From contig NZ_JQEC01000034.1 in NCBI RefSeq assembly GCF_000764185.1, positions 25,026 to 89,025 on the forward strand: a DNA stretch of 64,000 nt, given 5' to 3'. Below the pieces are notes generated by a model that had not been told where the DNA came from, searched no databases, and worked only from the letters and a program-made list of their open reading frames with translations. Below are positions 8,246 through 21,238 of the stretch, piece after piece (position 1 is the first letter of the stretch; every line of letters begins with the position of its first letter). This DNA is from Colwellia psychrerythraea. Its GTDB lineage: Bacteria > Pseudomonadota > Gammaproteobacteria > Enterobacterales > Alteromonadaceae. The translations under genes and the position numbers were made by a program.

Positions 8246-8857
8246 TTAAAAGCTATCTTCCTTGTAATACAAACTAACAGGTATAGCTAAACAGTTCGCC
8301 AGAAATGCTTCTGCATATTGCTCGCCTTTGCCTTGGTACTTCCAACCTAGCGTTAGCGCTATTTGTGCGGGTCTAAAGTTGGCATTATTAGCTTCTTGAT
8401 CTGTAAAAGGATACTTAACACCATTGCCTGTCATTAGTTTATCTTTTGTCAGAGGATTATTTTCTAGTGTTGACAAGTCGTGTGCTCTTTTAGCAAAATC
8501 GACAAAAAAAGATACTGATGCTTGGCAGTAATCAAAACGCTTCTTTTTAGCGGAAACTATACTTTCGTCATGAGTCATTAAACGACGGCGCTTACCTGTA
8601 ATAGCTTCTTTTTTCAGTTTTTTTCTGATTGTTTTGTAAAATGTAGCATAAGGGTTATCCATTAAGGCTAATTTAGTATGCATCTTTGGCCAAGTTTGTA
8701 AGTCTAGCTGTTTGTTATATTCACTGGTAACTTCAGGGCTCATTTCAGCCGTTATTGTCATTGCGTTTGCCATGAAGCTAAAAAATGCTACTAGGCATAC
8801 TCCAGTGAAAGTTAAAGCGCGAATATACGACCAGTAAATTTTGTTATTCTTGTGCAT
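8246..8857 (-). CDS. Hypothetical exported protein
   Basis: I do not recognise this 203-residue protein. A hydrophobic segment at about residues 14-32 (ALTFTGVCLVAFFSFMANAM) looks like a signal peptide with cleavage after ANA. The remainder is basic and largely helical in character, with the lysine-rich KKLKKEAITGKRRR near residues 77-90 and two cysteines (FDYCQASVSFF and AFLANCLAIP). It stands alone, with gene-free stretches of about 400 and 360 bases on either side. Periplasmic location is an inference from the N-terminus only. Confidence 0.6.
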   Translation of the reverse strand: MHKNNKIYWSYIRALTFTGVCLVAFFSFMANAMTITAEMSPEVTSEYNKQLDLQTWPKMHTKLALMDNPYATFYKTIRKKLKKEAITGKRRRLMTHDESIVSAKKKRFDYCQASVSFFVDFAKRAHDLSTLENNPLTKDKLMTGNGVKYPFTDQEANNANFRPAQIALTLGWKYQGKGEQYAEAFLANCLAIPVSLYYKEDSF

Positions 8858-9219
8858 ATTATTATTCTTCTTATTGTTTGATTTACCACCAACAGTTTAC
8901 CATTGGATAGATGAAAGTCTATTTGTAATATCAGCAGCGAAATTCAGTAAGAAAGGTACTGCAATTGTTCTATCTTTTATTATCGTATGTTAACAAAACA
9001 TTAACAATTACAATGCTGTTAAGGCAACATTGTAAGAAGTTTTTCTATAAAAGTACAAAATAATAATTTATTTTGACTGAATTTTCTATGGATTATAGAA
9101 ACTAAATTTTTCGAGCCTTTTAACAAATGTTGTTTTTTGCTTTTAATAGACCTGAACTTTGCACTCTGCTAAAGTTTTGCTGACTTCAACGGAATAAAAA
9201 GAATAAAAAGGAATTACTC
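8858..9219. other. Divergent intergenic region with an inverted repeat at 9008-9035
   Basis: This region separates the minus-strand hypothetical gene from the plus-strand TonB-like gene. It contains a perfect 8-bp inverted repeat, TTACAATG (9008-9015) and CATTGTAA (9028-9035), 20 bp centre to centre, which could be an operator. No coding frame is supported. The rest is AT-rich. Confidence 0.35.
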
Positions 9220-10269
9220 ATGTTTCATAAGCTATTTGTCGCAACCCTCTCCATTTCTGTAGCTTTTGGTGTTAACTCTAATGTTAATGCTGCTGATATC
9301 TCTCAACACCTTTCAACTATTATCGTACCTGAGCCAATCAAAAGAGTTAGCCCTAAATACCCTGTTTCAGCTGCTAGGCAAAGCAGAGAAGGTTGGACAG
9401 TACTTAGCTTTGTTATCGATGAAAAAGGTGAGGTATCTAATGTCCTTGTTAAAGAGTCATCTGGTAGTGCCGATTTTGATAAGGCTTCATTAAAAGCAGT
9501 ATCTCAATGGAAGTATCAACCAGCCTTTGAAAATGGTAAACCGATACAGCAGTGTATTAATGACATACAGATGAACTTTAAAATGGGAAACAAAAATGGC
9601 GTAAAAGGAGTTACCCGACGCTTTCATCGGAAATATAATATTGCTACTCAAGCAATAAAAGATAAAGACTATAAAATAGTTGAAGAGCAATTGGCTCAAA
9701 TGAAAAAAGTTAAATATATGCACTTGATTGAAAATAACTATATGCATATCCTTGCTGCAAATTATGCCAAAGAAATTGGTGACACAGTAACTGAGCTATA
9801 TCATCTTAATCGTGTATATCTTGACACTGGGGCAAGCAGTGAACAGTTAGCATTTTCAGTGCTCTCTCAACGGTTTTATTTAGAAGTAACACTCAATCAA
9901 TTTCAGAATGCTTTTAGTACCTATGAAGAGCTCATTAAGTTAGACGCGGCACAACCACATCAGGAAAAATATGAGAAAATAATAGCTGATGTTAACGTAC
10001 TTATTAGTAGCAATCAGGATATTGTTATTAATGGAGAGATTAAAGCGGATTATTGGTTCGAAAATCTGGTTAGGAATGAGTTTTCATTAACCGATGTTGA
10101 GGGCTCATTACATACTCTAGATGTTCGTTGTGCTAATAAACGCCACGTATATACAGTTGAAAAAGATAATACTTGGAAATTACCTAGCAGCTGGGAAAAC
10201 TGTAGTATCTATGTCTATGGTGAGCCAAAAACTAGCTTTAAGTTAATTGAACACCCATTAAAAAGCTAG
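9220..10269 (+). CDS. Periplasmic TonB C-terminal-domain protein
   Basis: The 349-residue product starts with a signal peptide (cleavage near VNSNVNAAD). A TonB C-terminal fold occupies roughly residues 35-130: PKYPVSAARQSREGWTVLSF, SSGSADFDKASLKAVSQWKY and QPAFENGKPI are its hallmarks. Unlike true TonB it has no proline-rich spacer and no retained N-terminal anchor, so it is unlikely to energise receptors. Proteins of this layout are usually annotated as energy-transducer TonB-family. The C-terminal two thirds look helical and may contain TPR-like repeats, then a beta-rich end. It is a single gene with its own ribosome site (AAAGGA). Function unknown. Confidence 0.75.
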   Translation: MFHKLFVATLSISVAFGVNSNVNAADISQHLSTIIVPEPIKRVSPKYPVSAARQSREGWTVLSFVIDEKGEVSNVLVKESSGSADFDKASLKAVSQWKYQPAFENGKPIQQCINDIQMNFKMGNKNGVKGVTRRFHRKYNIATQAIKDKDYKIVEEQLAQMKKVKYMHLIENNYMHILAANYAKEIGDTVTELYHLNRVYLDTGASSEQLAFSVLSQRFYLEVTLNQFQNAFSTYEELIKLDAAQPHQEKYEKIIADVNVLISSNQDIVINGEIKADYWFENLVRNEFSLTDVEGSLHTLDVRCANKRHVYTVEKDNTWKLPSSWENCSIYVYGEPKTSFKLIEHPLKS

Positions 10270-10334
10270 CTAGGTTAATTTTTCACGTGGTAATCTAAAA
10301 TATTTAATGGGTTTGGTAGTATCGACCAGTCCAA

Positions 10335-11054
10335 TTAAGTTTTATTAATACGCTCTAATGCAGCAATTCTTTCATTTACCAATGATATGGTTAACTTGGT
10401 AGTTTTAGCTGCGGTATCAAAGGCACCTTGCTCATCGCCTGCTTTGATGCAGTTAAAAATATCAACATGTTCTTGGTATTCCTTTTCACTCACTGCATCA
10501 GCACGTTTAGTAAAGTGTAAATTTACTTTTAAAGCCGTTTCGACAAAAGTTTGTAATTGAATAAAGAACGGATTATTACTGGCAAATAAAATGCTTTTAT
10601 GAAAATCAATGTCTGCTTGATGGGTATCATCATAACCAGAGCCTTCGAATTTCAATTTCGATAAACTGGTTTCAATTTTTATGATTTCATCATCAGAAGC
10701 ATATCTCGCTGCTAATGAGGCCGCTGCGGGTTCAATAGCTAAGCGTACATCTAAAAAGTGCCTTAACATGTATAAATCAGGTTTGCCTAAGAGCACCCAC
10801 CTCAGAACATCACTATCAAACAAGTTCCAGTGTTTTATATCTTGTACTTTAATGCCCTGCCTAGGTCTTGAGCTAATTAAGCCCTTGGCGGTCAGCATTT
10901 TAATGGCTTCACGAGTTGCGGTTCTGCTTATATCGTATTCTTTGGCAATATCAGCTTCAGAAGGTAATTTATTCTCACTGTATTTTCCTTGTAGTATTGC
11001 TTTACCTAACTCATGGACTAGTTGCTGAGTTAGATTACGGTGGGAAATTTCCAT
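10335..11054 (-). CDS. GntR-family transcriptional regulator with FCD domain
   Basis: The N-terminal winged helix (residues about 8-72) has the GntR signature KLPSEADIAKEYDISRTATR and the wing SSRPRQGIKV. The C-terminal FCD ligand domain (about 95-225) has the DIDFHKSILFASNNPFF and EHVDIFNCIKAGD segments, where conserved Asp/His residues normally hold a metal and a carboxylate ligand. This subgroup commonly controls sugar-acid or amino-acid catabolism. It is transcribed away from the beta-galactosidase/kinase-lyase operon, and the palindrome ATTGTATACAAT at 11221 in the shared region fits the core bound by FadR-subfamily regulators. It is therefore the probable local regulator; the effector is unknown. 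Confidence 0.85.
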   Translation of the reverse strand: MEISHRNLTQQLVHELGKAILQGKYSENKLPSEADIAKEYDISRTATREAIKMLTAKGLISSRPRQGIKVQDIKHWNLFDSDVLRWVLLGKPDLYMLRHFLDVRLAIEPAAASLAARYASDDEIIKIETSLSKLKFEGSGYDDTHQADIDFHKSILFASNNPFFIQLQTFVETALKVNLHFTKRADAVSEKEYQEHVDIFNCIKAGDEQGAFDTAAKTTKLTISLVNERIAALERINKT

Positions 11055-11188
11055 GGTATTTGCCTAATTTGAATGGGTAATAAGTATGCTTTAAGCTAGG
11101 TTGGTCGTAATAAGTATAAATAAAGTTAAAGGGTACTCAGCCTTGCTGTATTTGACTCGAGTACTAAAACTTAGAGTAAAACACTTGA

Positions 11189-14499
<3,311 letters not shown>

Positions 14500-14500
<1 letters not shown>

Positions 14501-16851
14501 TGCTTCAAGAACATCAATCAGAACAAGAAATTACTACACCAGGCTTTTCTGAGGCTGAATTGTTGAAATTATTAGCAGACAATTATCAACTATCTGGCAC
14601 ATTAAAGCCGTTAGCTGGTTATTGTGATCAAAACCTATTATTGAGCACAGATACTGGTAAACGTTTTATTGTTAAGGTAGCAAACTCAGCTGAGAAACCG
14701 TTAGAACTAGCGATGCAAAATGCGGCCATGGCTCACTTAACTAATAAAGAGTTGGCTGTGCCACATGCTTTAGCTAACCAACAGCAAAAGCAAATGACGC
14801 GAATAACAGATGGTAGTGGCATTAATTTTAATTTAAGGGTACTGAGTTATTTAACTGGCGATTTTTATGCAGATATCAACACTAAGACACAGACAAGTGA
14901 GTTGTGGCAGTCCCTTGGTCAGTTTATCGCAGAAATTAATAACGGTTTAAGTGACTTTTCTCATCCGGGTGCCTATCGTTTTTTTGAATGGGATTTAGCT
15001 CATGGGTTCGGCATTTGCCAAACCAAGAAAGATTTGCTCAGCTCAGCAGAGCAAGTATTGGTTGAGCACTTCTTAGATATTTATCAAACACAAACCATGG
15101 CATTGCTTTCGCAGTGCCGCCAAGGTGTGATTCATAATGATGCGAATGACTATAACTTAATTGTTAACAGTACTGAATGTGCCACTAGCATAACTGGCTT
15201 GATTGATTTTGGCGATATGGTCTTTAGCCATGTGATCAATGAATTAGCGATCACTTGCGCTTATGCATTAATGAAACAAGCAGATCCTATTAATGCTTTA
15301 GTGACAATTGTTGCTAGCTATCATCAGCATAATCAATTAACAGCAACCGAGCTTGAAGTCTTATTATCTCTTATCGCTTTACGTTTGTGTGTGAGTGTCT
15401 GTAATTCAGCACAAGCTATAAAAGCGCAGCCAGATAATGACTATTTATTAATCTCAGCAAAACCCGCATGGCAATTATTAACACAGCTGAAAAAGCAGAA
15501 TGCTTACTCGGTATTGTGTCAACTTCGTTTAGCTTGTGGCTTTGAAACTGATAGCGGTAAAAGCAAAACCGATATAACCAGCTTTCGTAAAAAGCATCTA
15601 GGTAAAACCCTAAGCTTGAGTTATCAACAGCCACTTAAAATTGTCCGTGGTCAAGGCGCTTATCTTTTTGATGAACAAGGGCGACGTTATTTAGATATGG
15701 TCAATAATGTTTGTCATGTTGGTCACTGTCACCCTAAAGTTGTCTCTGCAGGACAAGAGCAGTTAGGCAAGCTCAATACTAATACGCGTTATTTACACGA
15801 TAACATTGTTAATTATGCCGAGAAACTATTGGCAACCATGCCTGATGAATTATCTGTCTGTATGTTAGTTAACTCGGGTAGTGAAGCCAATGAACTGGCT
15901 TTTCGATTGGCAAAAAATTACAGCAAAGGCACAGAGTTATTGGTAGTTGACGGCGCGTATCATGGCAATACCAATGCTTGTATTGAAGCCAGCCCTTATA
16001 AATTTGATGGTCCAGGTGGAGCTGGCGCTGCTGAATATGTGCATATTGTTGATTTGCCTGACCCTTATCGTGGCACCCATCTTGGTAATAGCCCTGAAAC
16101 TACAAACGCTTATGCCGACAGTGTTAACAAGGTATTGAGTAACATTGCCGAGCAAAAGAAAAAACCGAGTGCCTTTATTTGTGAATCACTGCAAGGAGTC
16201 GCCGGACAAATTATTATGCCCGATGGCTATTTATCTGCAGTTTATGAAAAAGTAAGAGCTGCTGGTGGTGTTTGTATTGCCGATGAAGTACAAGTAGGTT
16301 TTGGCCGTGTTGGCACTCATATGTGGGCTTTTGAAACCCAAGGTGTTACGCCTGACATAGTTACCTTAGGAAAACCTATTGGTAATGGCCATCCTATGGC
16401 GGCCGTTATTACTACACAAGCCATTGCTGATGCTTTTGTTAACGGCATGGAGTACTTCAACACCTTTGGTGGTAATCCGGTGTCATGCGCCATTGGTAGC
16501 GCTGTGTTAGATGTTATTCATGATGAAAACTTACAGCAGCATGCATTGCAGTTAGGTGCTTATTTCATGGCGCAATTAGAACAAGTTCAACAAGACTTTG
16601 CCTTAATTGGTGATGTACGTGGTTTAGGTTTGTTTATTGGTGTTGAACTCGTTGAAGATAGAGTAACGAAAGAGCCAGCTACCGATAAAACCGGGCTGTT
16701 GGTTGAATTCTTTAAAGAACACAATATATTATTAAGTACTGAAGGGCGCTATTACAATATCTTGAAGATCAAACCACCTTTGGCATTTAGCAAAACTGAT
16801 GCCGATGAATTTATTAGTGTGCTGAGGTTGGGCTTGGCAAAGTTTAGTTAA
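14500..16851 (+). CDS. Aminoglycoside-phosphotransferase-fold kinase fused to class III aminotransferase-fold phospho-lyase
   Basis: This is a two-domain protein of 783 residues. Residues about 25-330 form an APH/choline-kinase fold with the catalytic loop [14 protein letters not shown] and the metal motif LIDFGD. Residues about 355-783 form a PLP-dependent class III aminotransferase fold: [30 protein letters not shown] and the PLP lysine Lys625 in [10 protein letters not shown]. That last motif is characteristic of the mammalian phospho-lyases AGXT2L1 (phosphoethanolamine) and AGXT2L2 (5-phosphohydroxylysine). Their kinase partner for hydroxylysine (AGPHD1) has the APH fold. The likely job is to phosphorylate a hydroxy-amine and eliminate phosphate and ammonia to give an aldehyde. 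Hydroxylysine is favoured by the saccharopine genes next door; ethanolamine is the alternative. It is coupled to the beta-galactosidase by a one-base overlap. Confidence 0.8.
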
Positions 16852-16864
16852 TGGTTATTAGGTA

Positions 16865-16999
16865 ACCTGAACTCTTGATAATCAAATACATTGAAACATT
16901 GATAGGATTTATCGCTACTTAATCTTGTAAATTTTATTGTTAACAACCTAAATTATTGTTTTTACTTAATACCAAGCACTCATTATCCAGAGTTCAGGT
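16865..16999. mobile_element. 135-bp MITE-like element with 18-bp terminal inverted repeats
   Basis: The left end ACCTGAACTCTTGATAAT (16865-16882) matches the inverted right end (16982-16999) at 17 of 18 positions. The 99 bases between are AT-rich and carry no frame. It sits 14 bases after the kinase/lyase stop and before the terminator, in the gap between convergent operons. No target duplication is obvious. The layout is that of a miniature inverted-repeat element moved by a transposase encoded elsewhere. Confidence 0.55.
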
Positions 17000-17024
17000 A
17001 AGGCATTAAATAGTTTAACTCACA

Positions 17025-17051
17025 AAAAAGCCTGCTTAGTCGCAGGCTTTT
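17025..17051. terminator. Bidirectional terminator between convergent operons
   Basis: AAAAAGCCTGC and GCAGGCTTTTT form a perfect stem over a six-base loop, with A- and T-runs on the two sides so that it can serve both the kinase/lyase operon and the saccharopine operon. Confidence 0.85.
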
Positions 17052-17072
17052 TATTGGGCATAAAATCAGTGT

Positions 17073-18233
17073 TTATGTCTTTTGCAGTGTGATCTCTTCA
17101 CCTAATTCAGCAAGTTTTTCCATCCACTTAGCTACTTCGATAGCTTGATGTGGGGCTGCACTTACGCCAGATTTTGCGGTACCATCTATTACCGATTCAA
17201 TAGCAAAACTTACTGGAATAGAAACAAGACGAGCCATAGCTTGACCTTTTTCATTGCCACAAGAGTCAAGTAAGTAACTTTGTTGCCACACGTTTTCATC
17301 GGCTTTTTTAGCGACTAACTCAACATGCAAGACCACACGGTCCGGTTCATTTTCAGCGTAGCTGTATTTGCGTTCTAGCTCTTCACTAATGGTTTTTAAT
17401 TCTTGCTCTGCTGTTTCAGCAGAAGCAGATGATGTCAGCGTCGCAACTTTATCAAATAAACCAGCCCATGCGTCTGACCAACCAGCTAAACGTAATGTAC
17501 CACGGACAAATTGTTGAACATTTTCATTTTCAAGCTGGTATTGCGCCATGAAAGGCAATGAATCTCTGTTGGGGTAACATTGAAACGTTTCACGACCATT
17601 TGCTAAATCAATGCTGTAATCGGCTAAGGCTTCCCAAGGGGCATTCGATGTGCCGACGTTACCATTCTCTAGCCATTTTGCCGGAGATTTTAACGCTTTT
17701 AGTACACCTAGTGGTGACCAACTAAATTTGTATTTAAAATCATTAGCAACTTTTGGAAAGCCACCACAGTAAGAGCGGAAATATAATTCGTTATCGCTAT
17801 TATATTGCTCACTACTTTTGTAATTATCAACTAAGGCATGGGCTAATAAATGGTCTAAACCAGGATCTAAACCAACTTCATTGACGAAGCATAATGATGA
17901 CTCTTTAGCTTTTTCATCTAATGCCTGCATTTCAGGGGAAATATAACTACTTGAAACAAAGTGAGCTTTTTTAGCCAAACACAACTCTGCAACTTGTATA
18001 TGCATAGTTGCTGGTAACATGGATATTAGAATATCACCGGCTACTACAGTATCGTTTAACGATGCCCAATCGAGTGTTTTTATTTCGATTTTATCGATGA
18101 TACTTTTAAGTGCAGTTTGAGCTTTACCTAAGCTTCTATTCCATACGATTACCTTGCGATTATCGTGCGCTAACTTTTCGATGCCTGGAATAGATGAGAG
18201 ACCGGCGCCAAGCCAATGAATGGTTGCTGACAT
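17073..18233 (-). CDS. Saccharopine dehydrogenase-family protein (Lys9-like, glutamate-forming)
   Basis: The 386-residue protein starts with a Rossmann-like segment (WLGAGLSSIPGIEKLA) and then shows the hallmarks of saccharopine reductase: SSSYISPEMQALDEKA, FVNEVGLDPGLDHL, and YKFSWSPLGVLKALKSPA. In yeast, Lys9 interconverts saccharopine and 2-aminoadipate 6-semialdehyde plus glutamate. The first glycines deviate slightly from GxGxxG (GAGLSS), as is common in this family. It lies 36 bases after a Lys1-like gene, so the pair can carry out both saccharopine steps, in bacteria usually for lysine breakdown. It converges on the kinase/phospho-lyase fusion whose predicted product may be the same semialdehyde. 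Confidence 0.85.
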   Translation of the reverse strand: MSATIHWLGAGLSSIPGIEKLAHDNRKVIVWNRSLGKAQTALKSIIDKIEIKTLDWASLNDTVVAGDILISMLPATMHIQVAELCLAKKAHFVSSSYISPEMQALDEKAKESSLCFVNEVGLDPGLDHLLAHALVDNYKSSEQYNSDNELYFRSYCGGFPKVANDFKYKFSWSPLGVLKALKSPAKWLENGNVGTSNAPWEALADYSIDLANGRETFQCYPNRDSLPFMAQYQLENENVQQFVRGTLRLAGWSDAWAGLFDKVATLTSSASAETAEQELKTISEELERKYSYAENEPDRVVLHVELVAKKADENVWQQSYLLDSCGNEKGQAMARLVSIPVSFAIESVIDGTAKSGVSAAPHQAIEVAKWMEKLAELGEEITLQKT

Positions 18234-18269
18234 AAGTGTTCCTTATTATTTATAAAAGCGGCAGTTGTT

Positions 18270-19340
18270 TTAAAGTGCGGCTGTTTTGTTGTTAAATAAA
18301 TCTAATGCTTTAGGCCAAACACCTTGGCTTTGATCATTTAGAGTTAATAGGTGTGTAACTAATTGTTGGCCATAATCTTCACTGCTTTCTTTTGGCAATA
18401 ACGAAGGTAAATGATCAATGGCAATTAGGTTTAAAGGTTTTTCCCCGGCAATTATTGAAATACAGGGTGATTTGAAAGTAGTGCATTGATGATAAATAGG
18501 TAGCGGATTGTAACTACCATAAGGGTCACAGCTAACATCAGCAATAATTGCTAATGAACGATTGTCATCATCTAATAACTCTTTAGTGATAAAGGGCGGT
18601 AAATCTTCATTAATAAATACACAATTAACTAAAATATCCATAGTGAGTATCTCTAAAAATGGACCACCTTTTTTAGTTTCTTTGATATCCCATTCTATTG
18701 TTTCTAGGTCAAGCGCTTTAGCTAGAGCGACAGCGCCAGAGCCACTTCGACCTTTAGCGCCAATGACTAATACCTTAGGTTTTTTATTACTTTTAGCCAG
18801 AGAATCAGATAATTCTTTTAATAAAATCTGCTGACTGGCATATGAATTTATATCAGCCAATGGTGGGGTTACCTTTGCTTGTTGATTTACCCAAGCCATA
18901 ACAGCTAAAGCGGCACCAGCAAAGCCAGCCCAATAACCAAAAGCGGCTATGCGTCGATTATTGTTATCAACTAAGTATTCAAGATCTAATAATTTCCCTT
19001 GCCCTTGAGTAAAACGATTTAGCAGTGCTTGCCAGCCTTCCTGCTCTTTATAGGCGTGAGCAAAATAAATATGCTGATGAGATAGCGGAAACTTATCTTC
19101 AGGCAGTTCCTTTAACGCTAAAATAATGGCATTACTTGGTGCATTGACCCAGCTACCCTCTGCGGCGATTTCAACACCTGAGCTTTGGTACTCATCTAGA
19201 GAAAAAATACTTTGCCTTGATGATTCTATAGTTACTTTAAAACCTGCTTCAAGTAGCTGTTTGGCACTTTGCGGTGTTAATGCAGTACGTTGTTCTTGAG
19301 GTTTACTTTCGGCTCTTAACCACAGATGAGTTTGTGTCAT
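18270..19340 (-). CDS. Saccharopine dehydrogenase, lysine-forming type (Lys1-like)
   Basis: This 356-residue enzyme matches the fungal Lys1 type over its whole length: LRAESKPQEQRTALTP at the start, HIYFAHAYKEQEGWQ with the catalytic-region His and Lys, AAFGYWAGFAGAA, the NAD-binding VIGAKGRSGSGAVALAKAL, and ADVSCDPYGSYNPLP near the end. It interconverts lysine plus 2-oxoglutarate and saccharopine with NAD(H). With the Lys9-like gene 36 bases downstream, it forms a bacterial saccharopine pathway. The upstream region has a minus-strand TATACT box and a GTATAC-centred site (19385-19396). Confidence 0.88.
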   Translation of the reverse strand: MTQTHLWLRAESKPQEQRTALTPQSAKQLLEAGFKVTIESSRQSIFSLDEYQSSGVEIAAEGSWVNAPSNAIILALKELPEDKFPLSHQHIYFAHAYKEQEGWQALLNRFTQGQGKLLDLEYLVDNNNRRIAAFGYWAGFAGAALAVMAWVNQQAKVTPPLADINSYASQQILLKELSDSLAKSNKKPKVLVIGAKGRSGSGAVALAKALDLETIEWDIKETKKGGPFLEILTMDILVNCVFINEDLPPFITKELLDDDNRSLAIIADVSCDPYGSYNPLPIYHQCTTFKSPCISIIAGEKPLNLIAIDHLPSLLPKESSEDYGQQLVTHLLTLNDQSQGVWPKALDLFNNKTAAL

Positions 19341-19384
19341 AGCTCTGTTCTCTAATTTATCGGTTTATTTGTAGTATAAATACT

Positions 19385-19396
19385 ATGGTATACTGT
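19385..19396 (-). promoter_or_regulatory. Possible operator/promoter of the saccharopine genes
   Basis: ATGGTATACTGT is one base off the TnGTATACnA core seen perfectly at 11221. On the minus strand it sits between a TTGAAA and a TATACT that could be -35 and -10 boxes, 45 bases before the lys1-like start. GTATAC itself occurs about ten times in the window, so chance is a real alternative. Confidence 0.3.
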
Positions 19397-19626
19397 ATTT
19401 CAATTTGACGATATAGTTTTATTAATAACAGTGGGCTTTAAACAAGTGTTCATCAGTGACACTTTGACTGAGGGTATAATAGGTTTTTATTACTAAAAAG
19501 TGCCAAGCATTGGGTGAGCTACCTTATCTGATGCACACCAGCTTTCAATTTATGGCAAGTTATTATTTACAGTGGTTATAACAATGCGATGATGTGCAGC
19601 CATTAAAGCTAAAGCGCTTTTAAAAA

Positions 19627-20358
19627 CTAAGCAATAAATAACCACATAGAAGATAAAATTAACAAAACGCCTAATATTTTACTGAATAACACACCGTTAG
19701 GTACCAGCTTTTCAATGAACACTATAAACGTTAAGGCAATAATCCATAGTAAATTCATTACACCAAAAACGAGTAGTAATGCCATTAATATCCAACAACA
19801 GCCTAGACAGTATTGGCCATGGCTAACGCCCATTTTAAATGTGCCAATAGCACCTTCTTGCCATGAAGAAGTAATAAATCCTAATGGTGATCGACAATGA
19901 TTTAAACAACGTTGTTTGATGGGCAGCCATTGGTATACCCCAGCTAATAATAGTATTAAACAAGTAAATTCAAGCTGAGCGCTTTTCATCATGGGTGTTA
20001 ACAAGGCTAAGTGATGAAACCACCATTGCAGCAAGGTAATAGCGAAGCTATAGCAAAGCCAAGCAAGTAAGTAGCCTAAAATAAAATAAATACTTGAGCT
20101 ATACGCTGCATTACGTGCCTCACGCTGGTGGTTTATTTTCTCTATCAGGTGAAATATTGGTAGGGCAGAAGGTAGCATCATAGCCGCCATCATGATTGCC
20201 CACATGATAAATAACAAAATAACATCTACATAGTCCCATTGAGCTACAGGCGACATATTCATTTTCATGATAAAAAATATGTAATACCAAGCCACGCTGA
20301 TAATGGCGAATGCAACAAACATTGGCCAATGCTTTACTAGATGGCTTGCTCTGATCAT
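19627..20358 (-). CDS. DUF2182 integral membrane protein
   Basis: This is a 243-residue polytopic membrane protein with about six or seven hydrophobic helices. The features AIMMAAMMLPSALPIF, GVYQWLPIKQRCLNHCRSP and GVSHGQYCLGCCWILM identify the DUF2182 family, described only as predicted metal-binding membrane proteins. The conserved cysteines (KQRCLNHC and GQYCLGCC) and the met-rich helix (MWAIMMAAMM) suggest binding of a soft metal such as copper. It starts 27 bases after the DUF1326 gene stop, and the two families are often found together. The function is unknown. Confidence 0.8.
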   Translation of the reverse strand: MIRASHLVKHWPMFVAFAIISVAWYYIFFIMKMNMSPVAQWDYVDVILLFIMWAIMMAAMMLPSALPIFHLIEKINHQREARNAAYSSSIYFILGYLLAWLCYSFAITLLQWWFHHLALLTPMMKSAQLEFTCLILLLAGVYQWLPIKQRCLNHCRSPLGFITSSWQEGAIGTFKMGVSHGQYCLGCCWILMALLLVFGVMNLLWIIALTFIVFIEKLVPNGVLFSKILGVLLILSSMWLFIA

Positions 20359-20385
20359 GTAGGAGTAATCCTTATCGTCATGTGT

Positions 20386-21021
20386 TTAGTTAGACCAATT
20401 AACTTCGGCTTTAGCAGCAAAATGACCGACATGATTAAACGACATCATATTATGTTTTATCGACATACTTTTAGTTGTACCTATGATGCCATCATTCCAA
20501 AAAAAGCCACCATCAGGATAAGTAATATGCACATTTTGATCTTCGCCATTCATTGGGTTTATTAAGGGTGTATGCTCAACTTCAATTACATCAGGAATAC
20601 TAAAACTGGACTTTTTATCATCCGTTTCCATTTGAATTTCAGTAACTATCGGCCCTTCGAGTTCAGAAAATGTTCCTGCCAAAGCTTCGAATGGCATGCC
20701 GCCAAATTGGCCGGTGAATATGCTGGCGATAGCAGCCACTTGCTCAAGAGAGGCTGCAGAGTCTATGAATAATATCGCTTTTCCGTCACCTTGATGAATG
20801 GCCTTTGGCCACGCGGCAGCAAGAATAACTTTAATGTTAGCTAAATCAAGTGTATTCAAATGCCCCGACTTTATATAGAAACCTATCAATGCTTCACAGC
20901 TGCCTGATTCACTATCAGGAAAACCGGAGAACTGACAACCACAGCCATGACTGCAATTACAGCATTCGATTTGATGCATTGATAACGACCAAGTGTTTTT
21001 ATTAGATTCTTCATTGGACAT
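20386..21021 (-). CDS. DUF1326 cysteine-rich cytoplasmic protein
   Basis: The protein is 211 residues from the ATG at 21021, which has a strong GGAGG ribosome site; the frame is open further upstream but that stretch codes for an unlikely hydrophobic leader. The N-terminal cluster IECCNCSHGCGCQFSG is the DUF1326 hallmark and looks like a metal site. Later motifs are FTGQFGGMPFEALAG and the C-terminal HNMMSFNHVGHFA. No signal peptide or membrane helix is visible. It precedes the DUF2182 membrane protein in what looks like a two-gene operon, suggesting a soluble and membrane partner pair. The function is not established. Confidence 0.8.
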   Translation of the reverse strand: MSNEESNKNTWSLSMHQIECCNCSHGCGCQFSGFPDSESGSCEALIGFYIKSGHLNTLDLANIKVILAAAWPKAIHQGDGKAILFIDSAASLEQVAAIASIFTGQFGGMPFEALAGTFSELEGPIVTEIQMETDDKKSSFSIPDVIEVEHTPLINPMNGEDQNVHITYPDGGFFWNDGIIGTTKSMSIKHNMMSFNHVGHFAAKAEVNWSN

Positions 21022-21238
21022 GAGAACCTCCACAAAAATTATAAAACAAGTTATCAGTATAGGTCGTTTTTTATACAGGTAAATGGATTTACGGTAATTG
21101 AGGGAGAAAATAATTAACATTATGAGCTAAGTTGAAAAGAAGAAATTGCCTTACAATTAGCTATACTTAACGGATGTCTAACATATTTATTTAGTGCAGT
21201 TATGTTGAACTTATAACTCACTGATAAAGAGGTAAGTT

